Shown here piece after piece: positions 35,226 to 43,789 of a DNA stretch of 64,000 nucleotides (positions are counted from its first letter, which is position 1; every line of letters starts with the position of its first letter). The stretch comes from CAMLIZ01 sp040758375 (GTDB lineage Bacteria > Pseudomonadota > Gammaproteobacteria > Burkholderiales > Burkholderiaceae_C). The position numbers and the translations under genes were made by a program. The notes below the pieces were generated by a model. It worked only from the letters and a program-made list of their open reading frames with translations, did no database searches and was not told where the DNA came from. The stretch spans positions 5,482 through 69,481 of the forward strand of contig JBFLWE010000020.1 in NCBI GenBank assembly GCA_040758375.1, given 5' to 3'.

Positions 35226-35349
35226 TGTGGATAGCTTGTTTTGGAGCGGCCGGATTGTACGGGCCCCCTCGTCCGGCCAGCGGTGGTTATCCACAGTTTT
35301 CAGACCCGGGTCAATCCCCGCGCAGAGGCTCGGTTTGCGGTGCAAGTCT
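35226..35349. other. dnaA-rpmH intergenic region with DnaA boxes, candidate oriC/regulatory site
   Basis: Contains a perfect DnaA box TTATCCACA at 35287-35295 and a near-perfect TGTGGATAG at 35226-35234, in opposite orientation, both close to the dnaA start. Both dnaA and rpmH promoters must lie here. In many gamma- and betaproteobacteria the origin is next to dnaA, on either side. Which of the two flanks of dnaA holds the unwinding element cannot be settled by eye. Confidence 0.55.
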
Positions 35350-35378
35350 TTGACCGGAAAGGCACTTTTTGGTGTAAT
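35350..35378 (+). promoter_or_regulatory. Strong sigma-70 promoter of rpmH
   Basis: TTGACC (35350-35355) and TGTAAT (35373-35378) are separated by 17 bases. The next gene, rpmH, starts 27 bases downstream. The hexamers and spacing are close to consensus, as expected for a ribosomal protein gene. Confidence 0.65.
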
Positions 35379-35405
35379 AGTGGGTTTCCCGGACGCACAA
35401 CCATC

Positions 35406-35540
35406 ATGAAGCGCACCTACCAAGCCTCCAAAGTCCGCCGCGCCCGCACCCACGGTTTTCTGGTCCGCATGAAGACCCGTGGCGGCCGCGCCGTGATCAA
35501 CGCCCGCCGCGCCAAGGGCCGCAAGCGCCTTTCCGTCTAA
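35406..35540 (+). CDS. rpmH: 50S ribosomal protein L34
   Basis: A 44-residue basic protein, MKRTYQASKVRRARTHGFL, then RMKTRGGRAVINARRAKGRK: complete L34, including the RxKGRxxL end. L34 sits near the peptide exit region of the large ribosomal subunit. It is driven by a clear promoter and followed 60 bases later by rnpA, the universal order. Confidence 0.98.
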   Translation: MKRTYQASKVRRARTHGFLVRMKTRGGRAVINARRAKGRKRLSV

Positions 35541-35600
35541 GTCGTGCCTGTGGTGGCCGGATGATCGGCCGTCCAGACCCGTCGCCTCGACGCAGCCTCC

Positions 35601-36101
35601 GTGTCTGCGGCCCCGGTGCGCAAGCTGACGCAGACCGTCGACTTCGAACGCGTGCTCGCCGCGCCCACCCGGGCGCGCAGCCCGCATTTCGCCGTTCATC
35701 ATTTGGCGGCCGCGCCGCAGCCGCGGCGAGCCGGCGTGCCGGCGCCCGGCTCGCAACCGTCTTCCGGGCCGCTTGTCCTCGAGTTGTCCACGGCTGGTGC
35801 ACCAGCGCCGGGCGAACCTGTGGATAAGTCTTCTGCACCGGCCTCGTCAGCCCCTGCGGGGTGGTGGCTGGGCACCGTGGTGCCCAAGCGGCACGCCAAG
35901 CGTGCCGTGACCCGCGCGCTGCTCAAGCGCCAGATGCGCGTGGCGGTGGAGCGCCACGCGCATCACCTGCCAGCCGGCTTGTGGGTGCTGCGCCTGCGCA
36001 GCCCGTTCGACCGCCAGCAGTTCCCCAGTGCCGCGTCCGATGCCTTGCGTGCTGCCGTGCGTGCCGAGCTCGACGCGGTGCTGCAGCGGGCCGCGCGCTA
36101 G
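35601..36101 (+). CDS. rnpA: Ribonuclease P protein component, with long insertion
   Basis: A 166-residue RnpA, the protein cofactor of RNase P, which trims tRNA 5' ends. The start (VRKLTQTVDFERVLAAP) and the core WWLGTVVPKRHAKRAVTRALLKRQMR, with the RNR-type basic helix, are clear. Between them, residues about 40-95 are a proline/alanine-rich insertion not present in the usual 115-125 residue enzymes. Two DnaA-box-like sequences lie in the DNA of this insertion (35784-35792 and 35819-35827). GTG 35601 is the start; no better one is seen. Confidence 0.92.
   Translation: MSAAPVRKLTQTVDFERVLAAPTRARSPHFAVHHLAAAPQPRRAGVPAPGSQPSSGPLVLELSTAGAPAPGEPVDKSSAPASSAPAGWWLGTVVPKRHAKRAVTRALLKRQMRVAVERHAHHLPAGLWVLRLRSPFDRQQFPSAASDALRAAVRAELDAVLQRAAR
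35784..35827. promoter_or_regulatory. DnaA-box-like pair inside rnpA
   Basis: TTGTCCACG (35784-35792, two mismatches) and TGTGGATAA (35819-35827, perfect complement of TTATCCACA) are 26 bases apart in the RnpA insertion. They are about 600 bases from the dnaA start. They could help load or titrate DnaA near the origin; chance or peptide-driven occurrence is possible. Confidence 0.45.
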
Positions 36102-36121
36102 AGGCGCGCCGCCCTTCGCCG

Positions 36122-36475
36122 ATGAACGCGCCTCAGACGCTGTTCCGCCTGCCGCTGCGACGCTGGCCCCAGCAGGGCTTGATCGGGCTGGTGCGTTTTT
36201 ACCGCTACTTCCTGAGTCCTTGGCTGGGCAGCGCCTGCCGCTTCGAGCCGACCTGCTCGGCGTATGCGCTGCAGGCCTTGCAGCGCCACGGAGCGGCCGC
36301 CGGCAGCGCACTGGCGGCTCGCCGCCTTTTGCGTTGCCATCCCTGGTGCGCTGGCGGGCACGATCCGGTGCCAGCGCAGGCGCCACGCCTATTCACTCGG
36401 TGGCAGGCCCACCCTGAAGACACACCTCAGGACGCCGGCCCCGATTCCACAGCTTCTACTTCGACTTCGCCATGA
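36122..36475 (+). CDS. yidD: Membrane protein insertion efficiency factor YidD
   Basis: A 117-residue YidD. The diagnostic sequence is LIGLVRFYRYFLSPWLGSACRFEPTCSAYALQAL, followed by RLLRCHPWCAGGHDPV. YidD is a small membrane-attached protein that helps YidC insert proteins into the inner membrane. The C-terminal 30 residues (HPEDTPQDAGPDSTASTSTSP) are disordered. The start is ATG 36122. The stop overlaps the yidC start (ATGA at 36472-36475), so the two are coupled. Confidence 0.95.
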   Translation: MNAPQTLFRLPLRRWPQQGLIGLVRFYRYFLSPWLGSACRFEPTCSAYALQALQRHGAAAGSALAARRLLRCHPWCAGGHDPVPAQAPRLFTRWQAHPEDTPQDAGPDSTASTSTSP

Positions 36476-38151
36476 ACGACATCCGCCGCACCATGCTGTG
36501 GGTCGTGTTCGCCTCGTCCCTGTTGTTTCTCTGGGATGCCTGGAACACGCAGAACGGCCAACCTTCACTCTTCAGCTTCGGCGCGCCGCGGCCGGCAGCC
36601 ACTGCCGCGTCGGCGGGCCCTGCGGGCCCGGGGGCCAGCGCGCAGCTGCCCACGCCCAGCAGCACGGGGGCGCCCGCCACGATGGCGGCCGCTGCGCCGA
36701 CGGCCACACCCGCCGCCGCGGCCGCGGGCGAGCCCATCACGGTCACTACCGACCTCTACAAAGCCACGTTCGACACCCGCGGCGGCGACCTGGTGCGGCT
36801 GGAGCTGCTGAAGCAGCTGGACGACCTGGATGCGAAGCGCAACGTGGTGCTGTTCGACCGCAGCCCGCAGCGCTTTTACGTGGCGCAGACCGGCCTGGTG
36901 TCGGCGGCGGTGCCGCAGCTGCCCAACCACCAGACCCTGATGGTCGCCAAGCCCGGCGAACGCACGCTGCAGCCCGAGGCGAAGCAGCTGCGGCTGGTGT
37001 TCGAGTCGCCGGTCGTGGGGGGCGTCAAGCTGGTGAAGACCTACACCTTCGAGCGCGGCCGCCACACGTTGGGCGTGCGCCATGAAGTGCTGAACAGCGG
37101 CACCGAGCCGGTCGCGCCGCAGCTGTACGTGCAGCTGATGCGCGACGGCAAGCCGATGCCCAACGAGTCGTCCTTCTACAGCACCTTCACCGGCCCGGCG
37201 CTGTACACCGAGGCCAACAAGTACCAGAAGATCGACTTCGCCGACATCGACAAGGGCAAGGTCGACATCCCCAAGAGCGGTGACAGCGGCTGGGTCGCGA
37301 TGGTGCAGCACTACTTCGCCAGCGCCTGGCTGTTGCCCGAGAAGGTGCAGCGCGAGTTCTACGTGAACAAGGTCGACAACGCGTTCTATGCGATCGGCGA
37401 GCTGGTGCCGCTGGGCAGCCTGGCGCCGGGTGCGACGAAGACGCAGGACGCGACGCTGTTCGCCGGGCCGCAGGAAGAGAACGTGCTGGCCGCGCTGGCG
37501 CCGGGGCTCGAGCACGTGAAGGACTATGGCATCTTCACCATCCTGGCCAAGCCGCTGTTCTGGCTGCTCGACCAGCTGCACGGCTGGATCGGCAACTGGG
37601 GCTGGGCCATCGTGGCGCTGGTGGTGGTGCTGAAGATCGCGTTCTACTGGCTCAACGCGAGCGCCTACCGCTCGATGGCCAAGATGAAGGCGGTGAACCC
37701 GCGCATCCAGGAGATGCGCGAGCGCCTGAAGGACAAGCCGCAGCAGATGCAGCAGGAGATGATGCGCATCTACCGCGAGGAGAAGATCAACCCGCTGGGC
37801 GGCTGCCTGCCGATCTTCATCCAGATGCCGTTCTTCATTGCGCTGTACTGGGTGCTGCTGTCCAGCGTCGAGATGCGCCACGCGCCCTGGATCGGCTGGA
37901 TCACCGACCTGTCGGCCAAGGACCCGTACTACATCCTGCCGCTGCTGATGACGGCTTCGACGCTGCTGCAGACCTGGCTCAACCCGGCGCCGGCCGATCC
38001 GGTGCAGGCCAAGATGATGTGGATCATGCCGCTGGCCTTCTCGGTGATGTTCTTCGTCTTCCCGTCCGGCCTGGTGCTGTACTGGCTGACCAACAACATC
38101 CTGTCGATTGCCCAGCAATGGCTGATCAACCGGCAGCTCGGCGTCAAATAA
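36472..38151 (+). CDS. yidC: Membrane protein insertase YidC
   Basis: A 559-residue Oxa1/YidC insertase. The first helix (TMLWVVFASSLLFLWDAWN) is followed by an Ala/Pro-rich linker, then the large periplasmic beta-sandwich domain (about residues 80-330). The conserved C-terminal core has WAIVALVVVLKIAFYWLNA, MAKMKAVNPRIQEMRERL, NPLGGCLPIFIQMPFFIALYW and PSGLVLYWLTNNILSIAQQW. It inserts proteins alone or with SecYEG. The next gene, mnmE, is 232 bases downstream; the intervening bases hold no clear gene. Confidence 0.98.
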   Translation: MNDIRRTMLWVVFASSLLFLWDAWNTQNGQPSLFSFGAPRPAATAASAGPAGPGASAQLPTPSSTGAPATMAAAAPTATPAAAAAGEPITVTTDLYKATFDTRGGDLVRLELLKQLDDLDAKRNVVLFDRSPQRFYVAQTGLVSAAVPQLPNHQTLMVAKPGERTLQPEAKQLRLVFESPVVGGVKLVKTYTFERGRHTLGVRHEVLNSGTEPVAPQLYVQLMRDGKPMPNESSFYSTFTGPALYTEANKYQKIDFADIDKGKVDIPKSGDSGWVAMVQHYFASAWLLPEKVQREFYVNKVDNAFYAIGELVPLGSLAPGATKTQDATLFAGPQEENVLAALAPGLEHVKDYGIFTILAKPLFWLLDQLHGWIGNWGWAIVALVVVLKIAFYWLNASAYRSMAKMKAVNPRIQEMRERLKDKPQQMQQEMMRIYREEKINPLGGCLPIFIQMPFFIALYWVLLSSVEMRHAPWIGWITDLSAKDPYYILPLLMTASTLLQTWLNPAPADPVQAKMMWIMPLAFSVMFFVFPSGLVLYWLTNNILSIAQQWLINRQLGVK

Positions 38152-38383
38152 GCCGCAGCCTTCGCGCTCAACCGAAGCCCGCGGGACGCCGATAACGAGC
38201 TCAAGGCAGTGCCGCATCAGCGGTGCTGCCAAACCATGCGGGGCCCGTGGCCTGCAGACTCATCGGCTCTGCCGGGCCGATGATCTGGCCGGCCCGTTGG
38301 AGCGCGACCGTGGGCGTCCACGAGGACTCCCCGGCGCTCCGCCCCGCGCCAGCCGACCGCGGCCGGCCAGCGACAATGCGCGC

Positions 38384-39766
38384 ATGCTGCCGCGTCACCA
38401 GGACCCGATCGTCGCGATTGCCACGGCCCCCGGCCGGGGCGCGGTGGGCATCGTGCGTGCCTCGGGACGCAACCTGGCGCCGCTGATCGCGGCCGTGTGC
38501 GGCCAGCCGCTGAAGCCGCGCCATGCCACCTACCTGGCCTTTGCCGACGCCGCCGGCGAGCCGATCGACCAGGGCTTGGCGATCCACTTTCCGGCACCGC
38601 ATTCCTACACCGGCGAAGAGGTGCTGGAACTGCAGGCCCACGGCGGGCCGGTGGTGTTGCAACTGCTGCTGGCACGCTGCCTGGAAGCCGGCCGCGGCAT
38701 CGGCCTGCGTCTGGCGGAGCCGGGCGAGTTCACCGAGCGGGCGTTTCTCAACGACAAGCTCGACCTGGCCCAGGCCGAGGCCGTGAGCGACCTCATCGAG
38801 GCCAGCACCGAGGCGGCGGCGCGTTCGGCCAGCCGCTCGCTCAGCGGCGCGTTTTCACAGCAGGTCGAAGGCCTGCGGCAGCAGATCGTCGAGCTGCGCA
38901 TGCTGGTGGAGGCCACGCTCGACTTTCCGGAGGAAGAGATCGACTTCCTCGAGAAAGCCGATGCGCGCGGCCGCCTTGCGCGGCTGGCGGCCGCGCTGGA
39001 GGCGGTGCTCGACCGTGCGCACCAGGGTGCGCTGCTGCGCGAGGGCATCAAGGTCGTGCTCGCCGGCCAGCCCAACGTGGGCAAGAGCTCGCTGCTCAAC
39101 GCGCTGGCCGGCGCGGAGCTGGCGATCGTGACCCCCATTCCCGGCACCACGCGCGACAAGGTCAGCGAGACCATCCAGGTCGAAGGCGTGCCCTTGCACG
39201 TGGTGGACACCGCCGGCTTGCGCGAGCACACGCATGACGAGGTGGAGCGCATCGGCATCGCGCGCAGCTGGAGCGAGATCGAAGGCGCCGACGCGGTGAT
39301 CTTCCTGCACGACCTGACGCGGCAGCACGATGCGGCCTACCGCCAGGGCGACGAGCGCATCGCAGGACGCCTGGGCCTGCAAGGCGGCGCCTGGGCGGCG
39401 CACCCGCGCGTGCTGCAGGTGTTCAACAAGGCCGACGCCGCCGACGCCGCCGTGCCGGGCCTGAAGCTCTCCGCGCGCACCGGCGAAGGCCTGCAGGCCC
39501 TGCGCCAGGCCTTGCTCGAGCGTGCCGGCTGGCATGCCTCGCCAGAGGGCGTGTTCATTGCCCGCACCCGGCACCTCAAGGCCCTGGAACGCACGCGAGA
39601 ACACCTGCGCGAAGCGCAGGCGCTGGCTGACAGCCCCGACCCCGCACTGGACCTGCTGGCCGAAGAGCTGCGCCTCGCGCACAACGCGCTGGGCGAAATC
39701 ACCGGCGCCTTCAGCGCTGACGACCTGCTGGGCGAGATCTTCAGCCGCTTCTGCATCGGCAAGTAG
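38384..39766 (+). CDS. mnmE: tRNA modification GTPase MnmE
   Basis: A 460-residue MnmE/TrmE, which with MnmG adds the carboxymethylaminomethyl group to U34 of certain tRNAs. The N-terminal part begins DPIVAIATAPGRGAVGIVR and has PHSYTGEEVLELQAHGG. The G domain shows GQPNVGKSSLLNAL, GTTRDK, DTAGLRE and NKAD (FNKAD). The C-terminus FCIGK carries the conserved Cys that is needed for the reaction. ATG 38384 is preferred because IAT.PGRGA is expected near residue 12; in-frame sequence upstream is unlike the family. Confidence 0.98.
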   Translation: MLPRHQDPIVAIATAPGRGAVGIVRASGRNLAPLIAAVCGQPLKPRHATYLAFADAAGEPIDQGLAIHFPAPHSYTGEEVLELQAHGGPVVLQLLLARCLEAGRGIGLRLAEPGEFTERAFLNDKLDLAQAEAVSDLIEASTEAAARSASRSLSGAFSQQVEGLRQQIVELRMLVEATLDFPEEEIDFLEKADARGRLARLAAALEAVLDRAHQGALLREGIKVVLAGQPNVGKSSLLNALAGAELAIVTPIPGTTRDKVSETIQVEGVPLHVVDTAGLREHTHDEVERIGIARSWSEIEGADAVIFLHDLTRQHDAAYRQGDERIAGRLGLQGGAWAAHPRVLQVFNKADAADAAVPGLKLSARTGEGLQALRQALLERAGWHASPEGVFIARTRHLKALERTREHLREAQALADSPDPALDLLAEELRLAHNALGEITGAFSADDLLGEIFSRFCIGK

Positions 39767-39768
39767 CG

Positions 39769-39791
39769 CCGGCAGGCACGGGGGCTGCCGG
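39769..39791 (+). terminator. Hairpin after mnmE
   Basis: CCGGCAG (39769-39775) and CTGCCGG (39785-39791) form a 7-bp stem with a 9-base G-rich loop, just after the mnmE stop. No T-run follows, so it is at best a weak terminator. Confidence 0.35.
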
Positions 39792-39827
39792 GACTTGGCA
39801 TCTCCCATGTTCTTCCCGAAGCACGCC

Positions 39828-40052
39828 ATGCCAGACGAAACGGACCCGCGCGCCACCCCCGAGCGCATCGACACCAGCCGCGACCCCGAACTGCGCGCCT
39901 GGGCGAAGAAGCTCGATGCCACGCCCGAGCAGATCAAGGAGGCGGTGCAGGCCGTCGGTGATCGAGCGGACGAGGTGGAAGCGCATCTCAAGGGTGTGCG
40001 CAGCACCACCAACCGCGAACGCGTGACGCGCAGCAGCGGCGGCAGGGGTTGA
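39828..40052 (+). CDS. DUF3606-like small protein
   Basis: A 74-residue acidic-to-basic protein. DTSRDPELRAWAKKLDATPEQIKEAVQAVG followed by EVEAHLKGVR resembles DUF3606, small proteins predicted to carry a short helical DNA-binding-like fold; their function is unknown. ATG 39828 is preferred; ATG 39807 would add seven residues. The tail (SSGGRG) is disordered. It sits alone between mnmE and the next gene. Confidence 0.65.
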   Translation: MPDETDPRATPERIDTSRDPELRAWAKKLDATPEQIKEAVQAVGDRADEVEAHLKGVRSTTNRERVTRSSGGRG

Positions 40053-40148
40053 AAGGCCCTTGCTGTATCGGAAAGTAAAACCCCGTCGCAAAAGGACGGG
40101 CGGCCGGCCGGCTCCGACGGGCGGGGCCGACCCCCCGGGGCTGTGCGG

Positions 40149-40178
40149 TTGTGGTGCACGAGGGGCCACTCGGATAAT
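40149..40178 (+). promoter_or_regulatory. Possible promoter for the cyclic-nucleotide-domain gene
   Basis: TTGTGG (40149-40154) and GATAAT (40173-40178) are 18 bases apart and 33-51 bases before the possible starts. The -10 hexamer is good; the -35 is weak. Confidence 0.35.
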
Positions 40179-40228
40179 GGCTCATCGTTCACCCTTGCCC
40201 AGACACCATCGTGCTGCGCGCCTCCCCC

Positions 40229-40714
40229 ATGCCCACGGCCTCCTCCACGGACATCGAGCCGCTGATCCATGCGGTGCAGACGCTCAATGCCGAAGACGCG
40301 TTTGCGGTGCGGCTGACGCTCGAGCAATGGCGCACGCTGGGCTCCTATCTCACCCGGCACGAGATCCGCCCCAATGACCTGCTGATCCAGCAGGGCGACC
40401 GCGAACGCACCATGTACCTGGTGGAACAGGGCAACCTGCAGGTGTTCGTGAACCGCGGCGCGCCGGGCGCGAACCGTATCGCGATCCTGCGTGCGGGCTC
40501 GGTGGTCGGCGAGCCGGCCCTGTTCGGCGACGGTCCGCGCATGGCCAATGTGGAAGCCATGAACAGCTGCGTGGTGTGGGCGCTGCGCGGTCCGCGCATG
40601 GAAGAGCTGTCCGCCCGCCTGCCGGCGCTGGCGCTGGAAGTGCTGCGCGCGGCCGGGGCGGTGCTTTCCGCGCGCATGCGCGCCAACATGGAGCGCGGCA
40701 TCCCGGTTTGCTGA
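40229..40714 (+). CDS. Cyclic nucleotide-binding (cNMP) domain protein
   Basis: A 161-residue protein made almost wholly of one cNMP domain (LIQQGDRERTMYLVEQGNLQVFVN, then GSVVGEPALFGDGPRMANVEA). The phosphate-binding turn of true cAMP binders (GE..LF....R.A) is present in the form VGEPALFGDGPRMA. No DNA-binding domain follows, so it is not a Crp-type regulator. It may be a stand-alone effector or regulate a partner. A GTG at 40211 is an alternative start giving six more residues. Confidence 0.8.
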   Translation: MPTASSTDIEPLIHAVQTLNAEDAFAVRLTLEQWRTLGSYLTRHEIRPNDLLIQQGDRERTMYLVEQGNLQVFVNRGAPGANRIAILRAGSVVGEPALFGDGPRMANVEAMNSCVVWALRGPRMEELSARLPALALEVLRAAGAVLSARMRANMERGIPVC

Positions 40715-40759
40715 GGCCCCCGGCCGCCAGGGCGGCCGTCCCCCGAGGGCGGGTGATGG
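40715..40759. repeat. GC-rich intergenic element
   Basis: GGCCGCCAGGGCGGCCGTCCCCCGAGGGCGG contains the inverted repeat GGCCGCC/GGCGGCC and the C/G-run core seen in other gaps. It lies between the ends of two convergent genes, where it may stop transcription from both sides. Confidence 0.4.
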
Positions 40760-42757
40760 CTATTCGTGCAGCAGGCGGGCCTCGGCCAGCGACAGCGGCT
40801 CCGGCAGGCCCGAGAGCACCAATGTGTCGCCGGCGCCCAGCGCCGTGTCCTCGTCGGTCGGGATCACCCGACCGTCGGCGCGGCGCAGCGACACCACCTG
40901 CACGCCGAGGCCTTGCAGCGCCAACTCATGCAGTCGCCGGCCCAGGGCGGGCGCGCCGGGCGGCAGGTTCACGCTGAGCAGGCGCGCCTGGTCCAGTTCT
41001 TCCACCGTGTCGTCGTCGGCGCCGTGGAAGTAGCCGCGCAGCAGCCCGTAGCGCGCGTCGCGCGCCTCGCGCGTGATGCGCAGCACGCGCCGCATCGGCA
41101 CGCCCACCAGCGCCAGGGCATGGCTGGCCAGCATCAGCGAGCCCTCGATGGCCTCGGGTACCACCTCGGTCGCACCGGCGGCGCGCAGGCGCTCCAGGTC
41201 GGTGTCGTCGATCGTGCGCACTACCACCGGTACCGTGGGCGCGTGCTCGCGCACGTGGTGCAGGATCTTCAGCGCCGAGGGCGTGTCGTGGTGGCTGATC
41301 ACCACGGCGCTGGCGCGCGCCAGGCCGGCGGCCATCAGGCTGGGCAGCTTGGCGGCGTCGCCGAACACCACCTGCTGGCCTGCCGCCGTGGCCTGCCGCA
41401 CCCGGTCGGGGTCCAGGTCCAGTGCCATGTAGGGGATGTGTTCCGCTTCCAACAGGCGCGCGAGGTTCTGGCCGCTGCGGCCGAAGCCGCAGATGATCAC
41501 GTGCTTCTCGGTGCGGATGGCCTTCTTCGCGATGCTGGTCAGCGCCACCGACTGCATCAGCCAGTCGGTGGCCGACAGCCGCATGACGATGCGGTTGCTG
41601 TACATCACGATGAACGGCGTGGCCAGCATCGACAGCACCATGCTGGCGAGCACCGCGTTCTCCAGCGCCGGCGGCAGCAGCTGCCCTTCGCGTGCCAATG
41701 CCAGCAGCACGAAGCCGAACTCGCCGGCCTGCGCGAGGTACAGACCGGTGCGCAAGGCCACGCCCGGCGCGGCGCCGAAGGCACGCGCGAGCAGCGTGAC
41801 CAGCCCGAACTTGAACAGCACCGGCAGCACAGCCAACAGCAGCACCAGCGGCCATTGCCGCGCCACCACACCCAGGTCGAGCTGCATGCCCACGGTGATG
41901 AAGAACAGGCCCAGCAGCACGTCGTGGAACGGCCGGATGTCGGTCTCCACCTGGTGCTTGTATTCGGTTTCGGCGATCAGCATGCCGGCGATGAAGGCGC
42001 CCAGCGCCAGCGACAGCCCCGCCAGCTCGGTCAGCCAAGCCAGCCCCAGCGTGACCAGCAGCAGGTTCAGCACGAACAGCTCCTCGCTCTTGCGCCGCGC
42101 CACCAGCGTGAGCCACCAGCGCATCACGCGCTGCCCGCCCACCAGCAGCACCGCGAGCAGTGCCGCCGCCTTGATGCCGGCCAGCAGCAGCGCGCGTCCC
42201 AGCGCCTGCGGCTCCGACCCCAGCGCGGGTATCAGCACCAGCAGCGGCACCACCGCCAGGTCCTGGAACAGCAGCACGCCCATCACGCGACGGCCGTGTT
42301 CGCTGTCGAGCTCCAGCCGCTCGGCCATGAGCTTGACGACGATGGCGGTGCTGCTCATTGCCAGCGCGCCGCCGAGCGCCAGACTGCTCTGCCATGACAG
42401 CGGCCAGGCGCGGCCCAGGGCCGCGAAGCCGAACGCGAGCGTCGCGTTGCCCACCAGTGCGGCCAGCATGGTCAGCGCCACCTGGCTCAACCCCAGCCCG
42501 AACACCAGCTTGCGCATGCTGCGCAGCTTGGGCAGGTTGAACTCCAGCCCGATCACGAACATCAGGAACACCACGCCGAACTCGGCCAGGTGCCGCATTG
42601 CATCGGTGCCCTGTGCCAGGTCGAGCGCGCGCGGGCCGATCGCCACGCCCACCGCCAGATAGCCCAGCATCGGCGGCAGCCGCAACGAGCGACACAACAC
42701 GACGCCCAGCACCGCGGCGACGAGATACAGCAGCACGAGTTCGAGCGTGGACGTCAT
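40760..42757 (-). CDS. Kef-type monovalent cation:proton antiporter with RCK domains
   Basis: A 665-residue CPA2-family antiporter. About a dozen membrane segments cover residues 1-400 (LLYLVAAVLGVVLCRSLRLP, FLMFVIGLEFNLPKLRSM, GGALAMSSTAIVVKLMAER, VMGVLLFQDLAVVPLLVL). A TrkA-N/RCK domain follows (HVIICGFGRSGQNLARLLEAE, with the NAD-binding glycines), then a TrkA-C domain at the end. Kef systems release K+ in exchange for protons under electrophile stress, but close relatives move other ions. The start is the ATG complementary to 42755-42757; it is divergent from kdsD with 42 bases between. Confidence 0.93.
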   Translation of the reverse strand: MTSTLELVLLYLVAAVLGVVLCRSLRLPPMLGYLAVGVAIGPRALDLAQGTDAMRHLAEFGVVFLMFVIGLEFNLPKLRSMRKLVFGLGLSQVALTMLAALVGNATLAFGFAALGRAWPLSWQSSLALGGALAMSSTAIVVKLMAERLELDSEHGRRVMGVLLFQDLAVVPLLVLIPALGSEPQALGRALLLAGIKAAALLAVLLVGGQRVMRWWLTLVARRKSEELFVLNLLLVTLGLAWLTELAGLSLALGAFIAGMLIAETEYKHQVETDIRPFHDVLLGLFFITVGMQLDLGVVARQWPLVLLLAVLPVLFKFGLVTLLARAFGAAPGVALRTGLYLAQAGEFGFVLLALAREGQLLPPALENAVLASMVLSMLATPFIVMYSNRIVMRLSATDWLMQSVALTSIAKKAIRTEKHVIICGFGRSGQNLARLLEAEHIPYMALDLDPDRVRQATAAGQQVVFGDAAKLPSLMAAGLARASAVVISHHDTPSALKILHHVREHAPTVPVVVRTIDDTDLERLRAAGATEVVPEAIEGSLMLASHALALVGVPMRRVLRITREARDARYGLLRGYFHGADDDTVEELDQARLLSVNLPPGAPALGRRLHELALQGLGVQVVSLRRADGRVIPTDEDTALGAGDTLVLSGLPEPLSLAEARLLHE

Positions 42758-42799
42758 GGGATCTCTAGAATCCCACGATCGTAACCAGCCTTCCCCCCG

Positions 42800-43789
42800 G
42801 TGAAACCCAGCACCTCCTTCGACGCGCAGCGCGCGCTGCAGCTCGCGGCCCAGACCTTCGAGATCGAGGCGCAGGCGCTGCTGGGGCTCAGGGCGCGACA
42901 GGGTGAAGGCTTCGCCCGCGCGGTGCGCAAGATGCTCGAGTGCGAAGGGCGGGTGGTGGTCACCGGCATCGGCAAGAGCGGGCATGTGGCGCGCAAGATC
43001 GCCGCCACGCTGGCCTCCACGGGCACGCCCTCGTTCTTCGTGCATCCCGCCGAGGCCAGCCATGGCGACCTGGGCATGGTGACCGAGGGAGACGTCGTGC
43101 TGGCGCTGTCCAATTCCGGCGAGGCCGACGAGCTGGTGTCGCTGCTGCCCGCGCTCAAGCGGCTGGACATCACGCTGATCGCGATGACGGGCCGCCCTGA
43201 GTCCACGCTCGCCAGGCATGCCGACATCGTGCTGTCGTGCGCGGTGGACCAGGAAGCGTGTCCACTCAACCTGGCGCCGACGGCCAGCACCACCGCGCAA
43301 ATGGCCCTGGGCGATGCGCTGGCCGTCGCGCTGCTCGATGCGCGCGGCTTTCGCGAGGAGGACTTCGCGCGTTCGCACCCCGGCGGCGCCTTGGGCCGCA
43401 AGCTGCTGACCCACGTGCGCGACCTCATGCGCAGCGGCGACGCGTTGCCGCTGGTGGCGCCCGACACGCCGTTCACCGAGATGATGCACGTGATGACGCG
43501 CAAGGGCCTGGGCGTCGCGGTGATCATGCAAGGGGCCCAGGCCGCCGGCATCTTCACCGACGGCGACCTGCGCCGCTTGATCGAGCGCGGCGGCGTCGAA
43601 CTGCGCACCTTGTGCGCCGGCGAAGTGATGCATGCCAACCCGCGGCGCATCCGCGACGATGCGCTGGCGGTGGAAGCGGCCGAGCTGATGGAGCAGCACC
43701 GCATCACGCTGGTGCTGGTGGTGGACGCGGCCGACCAGCTCGTCGGTGCGTTGAGCATCAACGACCTGATGCGCGCCAAGGTGATCTGA
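42800..43789 (+). CDS. kdsD: D-arabinose 5-phosphate isomerase
   Basis: A 329-residue KdsD/GutQ enzyme, converting ribulose 5-phosphate to arabinose 5-phosphate, the first step toward KDO in LPS. The SIS domain shows VTGIGKSGHVARKIAATLASTGTPSFFVHPAE and LSNSGEADELV. Two CBS domains follow (TPFTEMMHVMTRKGLGVAVI; RRIRDDALAVEAAELMEQH). GTG 42800 is the start. The stop and the kdsC ATG share one base (43787-43791), so the genes are coupled. Confidence 0.95.
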   Translation: MKPSTSFDAQRALQLAAQTFEIEAQALLGLRARQGEGFARAVRKMLECEGRVVVTGIGKSGHVARKIAATLASTGTPSFFVHPAEASHGDLGMVTEGDVVLALSNSGEADELVSLLPALKRLDITLIAMTGRPESTLARHADIVLSCAVDQEACPLNLAPTASTTAQMALGDALAVALLDARGFREEDFARSHPGGALGRKLLTHVRDLMRSGDALPLVAPDTPFTEMMHVMTRKGLGVAVIMQGAQAAGIFTDGDLRRLIERGGVELRTLCAGEVMHANPRRIRDDALAVEAAELMEQHRITLVLVVDAADQLVGALSINDLMRAKVI

